Shown here: in pieces, positions 25,688 to 36,400 of the stretch
Layout: each line of letters opens with the position of its first letter
Position numbering within the stretch: the first letter of the stretch is position 1
Assembly (NCBI GenBank): GCA_964606385.1
Contig: CAZSFZ010000005.1
Location: 1 to 64,000, forward strand
DNA from: Aquincolibacterium sp964606385
GTDB taxonomy: Bacteria > Omnitrophota > Omnitrophia > Omnitrophales > Aquincolibacteriaceae
Direction: 5' to 3'
DNA: 64,000 bases
Notes under the pieces: model-generated
What the model saw: the letters and a program-made list of their open reading frames with translations, nothing else
Told to the model about the DNA's origin: nothing
Databases searched by the model: none
Program-made: the position numbers and the translations under genes

Positions 25688-26589
25688 GCGCCCTGCCTGT
25701 GAACGATCCCTCTTCCGACCACAAAGCCCGTCCCGTTGCGGCCACAGCCGGATTCCAAACGGGGTGGACCCAGAATCATTTTGCCGGTAAAAACGGGGTG
25801 AGGCTTTTCTATCGGTTTTATCCGGTTCCCGGAGCCCGGCATACGGTGATCCTGCTCCATGGCTTCGGCGAGCATTCGGCGCGCTATGAAAAGTTTCCCT
25901 CCAAAATGAAAGGCCTTTCCGCGCAGTTTGCCGTGATGGACCTTCGCGGGATGGGGAAGTCGGAAGGGGCGCGGGGCGATATCGGGGCTTTTACGGACTA
26001 CCTTGAGGATGTAACGTTTTTTGTGGAGCATCTCAGACGAAAACACGGCGTGCCGTCAAAATTCATTCTGATGGGGCATAGCCTGGGCGGTTTGATCGCT
26101 TTGCACTGGGCCGTGAAAAATCCGGCTGCGATCAAGCTGTTGATCCTCTCCGCGCCTTTACTGGGACTCCGATTCCCGGGTTTGACCGTTCCCGCCAACG
26201 GGTTGGTCCGTTTTATTGCGCCGGGGTTTGTTTACCGGAACCCGGTCCGGTCGAGAGCCCTCAGCCATGATCCTGCGGAAGTGGCGGTGCATCGGCAGGA
26301 CCCTTTGATCGTCAGGCTGATCACAGCGCGCCTGCTCGGGGAGATCATCCGGTACGCGGACGCCTTGAAAAGGCAGCCCATTCTTTCGTTCCCATTCCCG
26401 ATCCATATGATCCTGCCGGGCGACGAAAGGATCGTCGATCCGAAGGCGTCATGCCGTTTTTTCGACCGTCTTGTCGCGCCGCGTAAGGAGCGCAGTATTT
26501 TGGATGGTTTTTACCATGAGATCTTTAATGAGCGGGACCAGCAAAAAGCCTTCAATGTTTTGAAGACAATTATTGAAGATTGTGTATAA
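25684..26589 (+). CDS. Alpha/beta hydrolase, monoacylglycerol lipase-like
   Basis: 301 residues. The oxyanion region is LLHGFGEHSARY, the nucleophile elbow GHSLGG has Ser 133, the Asp is likely in GDERIVDP, and the His in FYHEIFNE. DLRGMGKSEGARG is typical of monoglyceride lipases (lysophospholipase subfamily). No signal peptide, so cytoplasmic or peripheral. Coupled to the acyl-CoA synthetase gene by an ATGA overlap; together they would free and activate fatty acids from glycerides. Confidence 0.9.
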   Translation: MSALPVNDPSSDHKARPVAATAGFQTGWTQNHFAGKNGVRLFYRFYPVPGARHTVILLHGFGEHSARYEKFPSKMKGLSAQFAVMDLRGMGKSEGARGDIGAFTDYLEDVTFFVEHLRRKHGVPSKFILMGHSLGGLIALHWAVKNPAAIKLLILSAPLLGLRFPGLTVPANGLVRFIAPGFVYRNPVRSRALSHDPAEVAVHRQDPLIVRLITARLLGEIIRYADALKRQPILSFPFPIHMILPGDERIVDPKASCRFFDRLVAPRKERSILDGFYHEIFNERDQQKAFNVLKTIIEDCV

Positions 26590-26590
26590 T
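26560..26590 (+). promoter_or_regulatory. Putative promoter for tRNA-Ala
   Basis: TATAAT at 26585-26590, with TTGAAG at 26560-26565 (19-base spacing) or 26573-26578 (too close). It lies over the last codons of the hydrolase gene, about 110 bases before the tRNA. Confidence 0.4.
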
Positions 26591-26702
26591 ACACCTCCTT
26601 CGGACGCGAAATTAAAACTCAAAGTTTAAAGAGTAAAGTTATCGTCTCTCAAAGCAATTCAGTAATTTTGAGTTTTTAATTTTTTATTTTGCCCTATTAC
26701 AT

Positions 26703-26775
26703 GGGCCTGTAGCTCAGCTGGTAGAGCGCTGCATTCGCATTGCAGAGGCCAGGAGTTCGACTCTCCTCAGGTCCA
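26703..26775 (+). tRNA. tRNA-Ala (anticodon CGC)
   Basis: Full cloverleaf. The acceptor stem GGGCCTG pairs with CAGGTCC and includes the G3-T70 wobble pair that identifies alanine tRNAs. The D-arm is AGCTCAGCTGGTAGAGC, and the anticodon stem CTGCA/TGCAG has loop TTCGCAT (anticodon CGC, reading GCG). The T-arm has GTTCGAC. Discriminator A73; CCA is not encoded. A strong terminator follows. Confidence 0.96.
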
Positions 26776-26785
26776 GTTATCTATC

Positions 26786-26820
26786 AAAGCCCCTCATTAA
26801 TTTGAGGGGCTTTTTTATTT
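26786..26820 (+). terminator. Rho-independent terminator after tRNA-Ala
   Basis: An 11-base perfect inverted repeat (26786-26796 with 26803-26813), a 6-base loop, and a T-rich tail. Confidence 0.92.
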
Positions 26821-26822
26821 TT

Positions 26823-27207
26823 CCTTCGATCGATTTCGAGGATCGATCTGCTGTTCGGCGTGGGGAAGCGCGTCTGAAAATCAAAAGAATTTGCCTTCCA
26901 GAAAGCTCGCAAAGCCCGCCTAAAAATAATTGAATCCCGATTTCCAGCTGATTTTTTAAAGCTGGTTTTTTCGAAAATCAATTTTTTAGAAAACAATTAA
27001 AACAAATTTATTTTCAAGAACTTTTCATTAATTAATTAAATATGTTTAGTTCATGATGCTTTTTCAAACAAAAAAAGAGGCATTTTTGATTGTTACAGGT
27101 GCTATATATTTTTATAGCGAATATAATAATGTATAATATTTTTTTAAGGATTAATATATCATGTTGCAATACATAGGGTTACATCATTAAAAATTTTTTA
27201 TCTTTCC
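26823..27207. other. AT-rich intergenic region upstream of the giant gene
   Basis: 385 bases without a supportable gene. GC falls far below the surrounding coding regions, with long A/T tracts from about 26990 onward. It holds a GATCGAT hairpin (26828-26848) and a weak terminator-like hairpin with six T residues (26944-26971). The A/T tracts directly upstream of the promoter at 27208 could act as an UP element or as a site for nucleoid proteins. Confidence 0.6.
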
Positions 27208-27236
27208 TTGACTGGGGTCCTCTCGGCGTGTATATT
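27208..27236 (+). promoter_or_regulatory. Near-consensus sigma-70 promoter of the giant gene
   Basis: TTGACT (27208-27213), a 17-base spacer and TATATT (27231-27236). This is the best promoter in the window. It predicts a leader of roughly 95 bases, ending in AAGGAGG (27322-27328) 11 bases before the ATG at 27340. Confidence 0.72.
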
Positions 27237-27339
27237 TTTATTGAGGTTAATAAGGATTTAAAATAAGTTTTATATCTGAGACCTCGAAGCAATAGGACGA
27301 AGGCAGTTCTAATCGGCTTATAAGGAGGACGGCAATCCG

Positions 27340-27462
27340 ATGATCAACTGGCAAACACATAGCTTCAAGCCCTGGCTGAGGACCGTTGCGTTTTTGACGG
27401 TCTTTGTGTTTACCTTCACCTCGATCGTTTGGGATGGAGGTGTTAAAGCCTACGCCGCCGCG
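27340..27462 (+). other. Signal peptide or N-terminal membrane anchor of the giant protein
   Basis: Basic N-region (K10, R14), hydrophobic core of about residues 15-31, and an AYAAA sequence at 37-41 resembling a signal peptidase I site. If cleaved, the following domain is periplasmic; if not, it anchors the N-terminus. Confidence 0.75.
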
Positions 27463-30400
27463 CCGAATCCTCAAAGCCTCACCCCCGTCGAAACTTTCAA
27501 AGCCAACGCGATCCGGTCCTTGGTCGACCGGCCCGATCTCCCGGACAGCTACGGGACGGTCAAGAGTTCCTTCAAGGGTAATCGTGAACAGATCGTGCTT
27601 CACGTGCAGGACGCTCACGTCAACGAGGAAGCCCAGCGCAATATCGCCAACATCCTCCGCTATTTTTCCGAAAAATATCAGCTTGGCCTCGTGAACCTGG
27701 AAGGCGCTTCCGGAGAGCTCTATACCGAACTCTTTTCGTTCTTCCCGAACAAGGATGCCCGCAAGAACGTCGCCGATTATTTCCTCCGGGAAGGCCGCCT
27801 GACAGGCCCGGAGTATCTCGCGATCGTAGACAAGCCCTTGATGACGCTCTACGGCGTCGAGGACAAGGACCTTTACGAAGAGAATCGTAAGGCCTATGTT
27901 GATGCGCTTGAGTTCAAGGACCGCGATGAAAAGATCCTGGCCGAACTGAACAAGACCCTGGAAGGGGTCAGCCGGTTCGTGTTCCCGGAAGAAATGCGGG
28001 AGCTCATCCGCCGCCGCGATGCGTTCCAGGAGGGCGGCCCCGAGCTCGTCGCTTATGTCCGCTATCTTGTCGAGCTTGCCCGCAAGAACCATATCGCCCT
28101 GGATGAATATCCGGGGATGCACTCCCTGATCAAGCTGGTCGATCTCGAAAAGCAGGTTGATTTCGACAAGGCCGAAAAAGAGACTGATGACTTGATCAAT
28201 GACATGAAGCGCATCCTCACGCGCGAAAAGCTTTCCAAGTTCCTCACGAACACCGTCCATTTCCGCATGAAAAAGATGAAACGGGCGGCCTATTACGGAT
28301 ACCTCCAGGACGAGATCCAGGGCGTGAGCGTGGCCCAGAGCGGGGAAGACCTGAACACGAAGTACGCCAACGTCATTGCTTATATCCAGTACATGAAGCT
28401 CTATGACGCGATCGACGTTTCGATCTTTGACGAGATCAGCTTTCTGGAAAAGACCGTCAAGAACAAGCTTTTCACGTCCCAGGAGCAGGTCCAGCTGGAC
28501 CACCTTCTCAGGATCTATGATGTGTACTGCAAGATGTTCGATTTCAGCCTGACCAAGCAGGACGCCGAGTTCTATTACACCTATCAGGATGAATTCAAGT
28601 CCGAGACTTTCGTCGATTTTCTCACACCGCTCATGTCGAAGTACCACTTCACCTACGGATTGCCGTCCCAAGTGAAGACACTCGATCAGGATCTGCCGCG
28701 CGTGGAGCGCTTCTATAAAGCCGCTCTGGAACGCGATCAGGTGCTGGTCGAGCGAGCGGTTGAGAAAACCCTTTCAAGCGGCCAGAAGGTTTCGGCCATC
28801 GTGACGGGCGGTTTCCATACCCCGGGGATCGAGAAGTACCTGCGCGAAAAAGACATCTCCTATATAGTAGTCGCCCCGCGCATCACGAAGGCGATCGATC
28901 AAAAGAAGGAAGGCGCGCTCTACGACGCGGCCCTGCGCGAGACCCCGCTTCCGATTGAAAAGGTTCTTTCCGAGGCTTTCCTTCAGCCCAAAGCGCCGGT
29001 TCTGAACGACCCCCGCTTCCAGTTGGCGGCGGAGCATATCGTCCGGCCTAAAGATGAAACGCCATCCGCTTTGGGAAAAGCCGAACTCCGGATGACGGCG
29101 ATCGAAAGCATCCAGGGCCTGACCGAAGAGCAGCTTCAGGCTTCGATACAGGAAATGAAGGCTGAGCTTTCCAAACTGGGAGCGAGCAAAGGGGTGACCG
29201 ACCTCAAGAGTGTGCTTGACGCGATGGACAGAGCTGTCGCTGCGCGCGTGAACGGCCAGCAGGTGGTCCTATTTCCCACGGGCCGTTCCGACAGGGCCTT
29301 CGTGATCGTTAAGGCCAAAAGCACGAAAGGTTCCGAGGTCAGGGTGCCTGTTCTTCAGGGAGCTGAAAGAGCGGCTTTTGAAATAGCTCCCGGAGAATGG
29401 TATGTGCTGGGCTTGATCGATATCGATAAGGTCCATCTTGCGTCCGATGTTCTACAAAAACTCCAGCGTTCCGAGGTGCGTACCGAAGAATTGGCCCCGG
29501 GGTTAGTGGTGACAACGGGCGTCTTGCAGGGCCGTCCTGAAGCCGGCGCAGCCGAGACTGCGGCGCAAGCTGCTCAGGAGGCGGCGATCAGGGCAGCGCA
29601 GGCAGCGGCTGAAAAAGCCAATCAAGAGATCGTTGCCCAAAATTTGGCCTTGCTGAATACCCTCCCGGGCATCAATGTTCCCGAATCTGCCGTGGCGAAC
29701 AATGCCAATTTGCAACGTGCGTTGCGCAACCGGAATTTTGGGGCCAAGTTGACCGCGATCAAGGCGGCTCTCGAAGGCGTGGCAGGCAAATATCAAAGAC
29801 CCGCCGGACTCTCCGACGAGCTTTTTGCGAAATTGCAGAAGCACTACACCGACAAACTGTCAGATCCTTCCTTTATTACGGATCTTCTCCTGCGCCATAG
29901 CGCTCAGAAGCTCGTGTCCCAGATCCAGCTCCTTTTCGAGAGCGGCGTTGCCTTAAATACCTATACCATGCGGATGGGTTCGTACGACATCAAGACCCGG
30001 GCTGAGCAGGACAAGTTGACCCGTGAAGCCGCTGAGGCTGCTAAGCCGGCAACCGCGAAACCCGCAACTGTGGTGCAGACCGCCTTGTCAGCAGAAGAAG
30101 AGGTTTTCTCGAAAAGCTATGGCGAGGCCTTGGAGCCGCTTCTGCGACGTGAGCTGGAAGGACTGCGCGCGATAGGCATTACTCCGAATCTTGCGACGAT
30201 GAAAGTCCAGGTCGAGGCTGGCACCCATTTGGCGCAAGGGGCCCTCTATAAGATCCCGATGGGTTTTGGTAAGACCCTGACGTTGCGGGTTGCTGCCTAC
30301 CTGCTTTCGCGGCAAAAAGGGTTTACCGCGGACAAAGGGAAAGGCGTCATTGTGGCGACCGTCAACGATGATCTCGCTAAAAGGGATGCGGAAGCCGCTG

Positions 30401-33400
30401 GCGGGATTTTATCCTCTCTGGGTGTCCGTGTGGGGTTTGTCGGCGACGAGAACGGGGAAAAAACCGGGTATGTTTATGACCCGGCAACGGGCCGGCTTGT
30501 GAAGTCTTCGGCCGACGATGTTTACGCCAACGCAGATATCATCTACGGTACGATCGATAAATTTGTTCATCGTTATGAAGATGAGGAACTCGCTCTGGAT
30601 AAAAAAGACCGCGTTTTCTCGAAGCGTCAGTATTTCGCTCTTTTTGATGAAGTGGACGAGCCCCTGACCTATCAATTGATGAATCCTTTTATTGTTTCCG
30701 GAGGCGAAAAAGCGGATGCGGAAAAAGCGAGACAACAGCAGGTCCTTGCCCGAGAGATCGCTTTGGCGATCTACGGTACCAACGGAGAGGGCGTTGACCA
30801 GGGCTTGGTGGATATTTCCAAGGAGCAGCAGAAGCGCGTGACGCTCACTCGTGACGGTTTGAGCCGCTTGGAAGCCCTTCTGACAGAGCGGCAGGCCGAA
30901 CTTATGGAAAGGACCGGGTTGGGATCGAACCCCGCGCTTTGGAAACGTCTTATCGAGCAAGCGCTTGCGGTGGAACGCACCTATATCAAGGGTAAAGATT
31001 ACATCGTTTCAGGTAACGAGATCATCATCATCGGAGAAGACGGCAAGCCGCATCCCGGGACGCGTTGGTCGATGGGCCTTCATGCGGCGGTTGAAGCCAA
31101 ACACGCACAGGACGGGGTCGAAGTGAAAGTCGAGCAGATCACACGCAATTCGATGATGTTGACCACATTCCTCCGTAACAAAGGACTGATCGCTGATTTT
31201 GCGGGTGCCAGCGGTACCATGGATGAAGAGTTTATGCGCGAGATACACGGAAAGGCCGTTCAAGAGCCGGAGGTCGCGGCCGGTTCCCGTATCGATACGG
31301 TATTGATGTATTCCACGGAGGCCTCCAAGTGGGAAGCGTTTTATGCGGATGTGCTCGAAAAAGCCCGCCAGGGTGTTCCTGTGGTGATCAAGGTGGATGA
31401 GGGGAAAGCCTCTGAAGTGGCAGCCGAACTTAAGAGGCGTGGGTTGCCGGCCACAGCTGCGGTGCGGACCTTCGATGCGTCGTCAGAGACGGGAATTGCC
31501 GAGATCGAAAAGTTTGGCGGTCAGGCCGGAGCGGTCACGATTGTCACTAACCGCGGCGGCCGCGGTGTCGACATTAAATTGGCCGAGACGTTCAGAAAAT
31601 TGAACGATGAAGCACGGCAGAGCGGAAGAATGTTTACGGCCTATTCGACCTACATCGATGATCTCGAGGCCAATGATACACAGTTCCGGGGCCGCGCGGG
31701 TCGCCGCGGGGAAGCCGGGCAATTTAAAGCTTTTTGGTCCGTTGAAGACAGAATCTTCAAGAAATATGAAAGCCTTCCGGCGGTCCAGGTCGCACTGGCG
31801 GCCATCAAACAAGAGTTTAAAACCGAAGGTGAGCCTGTTCGGGAGCCTCGTGAGAAGGGGACTTCCACCACCGTCACCGATCTTGTCGGCGCGGTCAGGC
31901 GTGCCATCATGGATTCAAGGACCCAGCAGTTCAAGCAAGATCAGCCTTTCGAAAAGGAAATGGAAGCTCGCAAAGCGGAATTTCAGCGGGTCCGGGAGGC
32001 GGTGCTGAATGGCGATTTTGGAAATCGCGAGCTCAATGCCGTGATCCCCGGTATTTCCGAACTTGCCAAACGCGTGGCGAAAGGAAATGAGGACGCGTTC
32101 CGGCAAGGGATCCTGTCGCTTCTGGACCGCGGATTTTCGCAATACCTGGATATCGTGAGCCGCGCGAAACATGATCTGGCCGTGGAAACCCAGGAGGACT
32201 GGAAAGGTGTCGCTGCCCAGCAGGACCCGTACGTTAAATTCCGCGATATTTCCGCCGTGGCTTTCAGAAACTCATTGGAATTTGTCAGAATGGAGATCGC
32301 CAAAAGAGCGCCGGCGGATTGGACGCCGGTTAAAGCGAAGATGGTCTTCGGGATCAAACTCGATGCTCTTAAGAATAAAGCGTTCGGTTATTTGCTTGGA
32401 GGTGGACTCCTTGCGGGTTCGGTGTGGGTCATAGGCAAAGTCATGGCCGGAGTTGGTTTCGTTCAGAAACTGGCGGCATCGGGTGCCACCATGGGTGATA
32501 TGCTGGCCAAATTTGAGGCTCTTCAGAATATTTCCACGGTTTTTCAAAGCGTTCCCGCGGCGGTCTGGATCGTGGCCGCTATCGGGCTGATCATTATTGG
32601 TTTTACGATAGCCCAGACTTACGTTAAAAAATTCTCCCAAAATTACAAAGGTCAACGGGACCTGGCGCTGGTCTTCCGGGGAACAGCCAGTTGGGCAGAG
32701 CGCTTGGGCGCCGTGATGTCCATTCCGACACAAATACTTTCCATGCTGAGTTCCATGATGCCTTTGGGCTCGCTGCTGGCGCTGATCACGGCCTTGGCGT
32801 TCCCTGCGGCCGCTCCGTTCCTGATCCCCCTCGTCGTAGGGATGGCTGCAATCGGGGTCGTGTCGGGAGCGCTTTTGATCGCTTTCAATTATAAGAGCAT
32901 CAGAGAAACACGGTTAAGCCAACCGGGTAATTTCTCCAGAGGATTGCGGTCTTTGTTCTTCGGGCTGACAGCCATTACCGGGACTGGGTTAATCCTGATG
33001 TTCGTGCCGGGCATGCTACCGGGACTGCTCGCGGCGGCCGCGATGGGATTGATCGGGTATCGGGCTCATAAACGTTTTGTGGAAGATTATGGCAAGGTGC
33101 TGGAAACCGCAAAGCCTGCCACGAGAGCCCGGGCGGCAGGATTGATCGCGTCCGTCGCGGTCTTTGCCGGTATTTTTACGCTGGCGGTGGCGGTAGGTTC
33201 GGTTGCGGGAGCGTTTATCGCGCTCATGACGTTAAGTTCGGTGATCCTTGTGATCACCACAGGTCTTTACTTTATCGCCCTTCCTTATATTGCTTCCCGT
33301 TTCGCGGCGGTGGAATCTCAGACGACCGGGGGAGCTCATAAGGCGCTTGCCTTACGTGAGTTTTTCGAATCAGCGGCAATGAACGCTCGCGGCATCATGA

Positions 33401-36400
33401 TCGGGGGGAGTGCCGCGGCGGGTCTTGCGGTCAGCATCGCGGGCATGGCGGGAAGCTTGCCGATCGTGGCCGTGATCGCGGTGAGCGTTGCGTTTGTGAT
33501 CGGAGGCTTGATCGCGAGCAAAGGATTGATGAATTACAGGAATAAAATACTTGCGCTTCAGGCGAAAGGCCAAGCGCCCTCCGGATCTTTTGCGGCCCTG
33601 ATGGGTATGGATAATCGCAGAGTGGTTCAAGGATTGATGTCGAGCGTGGTGCTGACTGCGGCGTTGCCTTCGATCGGTGCCGGCGCGATGCTGGCTCCGG
33701 CGGCATCAGTGACCCAGAGTATGTATGACACGCAAACAACGGATCAGCTGGTTAACAACTTAAGCAGTGTCTTTGGTGTCGCGATGGCTCCTCAGGTCGC
33801 CGTTGGAACTCCTGAGGCCGCACCACATACCGGTTTAGCCCCTCCGGCGGCAGAAACACAGCAAGCGATTGAGACGGTTAAGCAGGACCTGTTAAAGAAG
33901 CTCGAAATACTCCCATTAATGTTTGTGCAGCGCGGCCAACTTGAAACAGCGGTTCGTGATGCGAAGACCCCAGCCGAATTACAATCTCTGGCCCAGCAGA
34001 TTTCTGAAGCGGTCTCCAAGTATGAAGCTGACCAGCGCCGTGCCGCGGATGAAAGAGCCGCAAAGGAGCTTGCTGCCCGTCAGGCTGAAGAAGCCCGTGT
34101 TGCCGAGGAAGCTCGCAAAGCCGAAGAAGCACGTCAAGCCGCTGCAGCCGCAAAGGCGGAGCAGGATCGCATCGCTTCGGAAAAGGCTGCTGAGGCCGCG
34201 CGACAGGCGGAATTAGCCGCCAATGCCAAAGCCGAACAGGATCGCATCGCCGAAGAGAAAGCAGCGTTAGAGACGGCGGCGACGAGACTGCCGCAGCTGA
34301 AATTTGATCTTCAAATGGCTCCGCAGGGATATGAGCTTGTCCAGAAAACCCTGCGCGAATTTTTGAAAGCGACAAAAAGCCGTGATGCTCTGAACGCGGC
34401 GTTTGAACAAATTCAGACAGGCGTTGAAAGCGGTGATTCGCGCGAAGACATTGTCCTTGCCCTTCGCCGCCTTTCCCGGGATGGTTCGGTTTATGTTCGG
34501 GTCGGGCTGTCGCGGATATTACAGAACCAGGAAGATATCCAGAGGCTGAATGAACAGATCGACCGGGTGATTGCCGCGCATAAGAATATTCAGGCGATCC
34601 AGGATGAAATCGCCGCGCTTCCGAGCGCTGTGAGGGAACAGCATGAGGCCCTTACCGCATTGGATGCCCGTCTTGCGGCGTCTATATCGGGGTTCAAGAA
34701 GCTGCTCCAGCAGCGGGAAAAGATCAATCCCGCGTCTCCGGAGTTTGTCCAAAAAAACCAGGAGATCGAAGCGTTTCGCGCTGTCATTCTTCGTGCGGTT
34801 TTTGAAGGCCGTGATACATCGGTTCCGCGCGACACCACGACCATTTTCTTTAATTGGGACAGGCCTTGGGACAGCGCGTGGTCGAATAAAGACGCGATGG
34901 AGCGTAAAATCGCCGGCGGTGATGTGCGCGTCAATCCTGATTTTAGACAGCAGGTCAGAGCCATGGCTGAAAGATCGGGGATTGTTGCGGCCGCTCAAGC
35001 CGTTTCTGCGGAGGTTCCTGTCAATGTGCCCGCAGCGCCGGTTGAAGATGCGGCAGCGGTAGTTCTCGATGCCGGGGCGCCGAATATGCCCGTTACCAGT
35101 CCCGTCATGGCAGTTGCCGAGGCTGCGACCCATGTTGCGGTGACACAAGAAAAGCCCGCTGAGAAACCTTCCGTAAAAGTCGAGGCGAAGGTCTCTGTGG
35201 CGGCCGAGGTAAAACTCTCGTCAACAGCTGCGAAGATCGTGGAGCTTCGCGAAAAATTTCTGGCGGCCCAAGCGCAGCTGGGCGACCTCAAAGAACAGCT
35301 TGAGAGGGCGAAGGACAAAAAGGTCATCAAGGATCTTCAAAGGAAGATCGACGAGCAAAATGACAGAATCCAAGATATTCAAAAAGAGGCCCGGCTTGCA
35401 CTTAAAGCCAACCAGAAGCAAATGCATAAGCAGCTTGCTTCCGAGAATGCCGAGATCAAGAAGCTTCAAGCCGGGATTGCCGCTGAAAAAGCGAAAAAAG
35501 AACAAGCAGATCAAGCCCGGATCCAGAAACTGACAGCGGAGCTTGCGGTGCATGCCCAGAAGACCATGGATATCTACCGGGCGTTCACGGTTCCGCCGCA
35601 GGATGCCGTAGGCCCGACCGTCAGCAATTGGGTTGCTGAAGGAGTGAGGAATGGCCATCTTGTGCGGCAGGCCGGGATCGAAAAGAAGATCATGGATGAG
35701 ACTTACAACTCCTGGTCCTGGTGGAGGCGGTTGGTCACACTGGACCTCGCTCTTTCTTATAACTTAACGCCGCGCGACCTGCCCTTGTACCAGGATCACG
35801 TTGGAACCTCCCAAGGCCAGGATATCGAGTTCCCGTTTTCCTGGGTGGACGATGGATCCGGTAATGTCAGCCTGATGCAGGCTAATTACGCGTCGGACTA
35901 TTATGAAACTTATGAACCTGTCCTTTGGGATGACGAAGGAAACGTTATAGTCAATGCGATCATCCCCCATGGAGACCCCGATTCCTATCATTTGGCCGGT
36001 TATAGCAGCATTTCCGGCGGGACCATCCTTCATCTGCCGTCGACGGATATCACCACAGGCCGTTTCGCGGAGAACATCAACGCTATTGCCGGCAGTCCGA
36101 GCTTCTGGCGCCTTTTCGGCATGGAACCACAAAGTGCGGCTTATCTCACGTCTCACAGTAATCCTACGGACAAGGCGAACTACAGCGCGAGAATGGGCGA
36201 GATCATGGGATTTGCATCTTACTGGGCCGAGCGTTATGACAATCCTCTCTATACCGGCACGAATGCCCGCGATATATTCAGCGGGGCAACGCTCCCTGAG
36301 ATCATGGATTCCTTCGCGAAAATGAAAGACGAGGCCGAAAGCCGGCTTGGACGTGACCTCGTTCTGACGAATCCCTATGACGCAGCACTTTTAACCTACT

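Noticed and set aside
27237..27339. Riboswitch in the leader of the giant gene
   Set aside because: I saw only a weak GAGGT/ACCTC pairing and no known riboswitch core. Not called.
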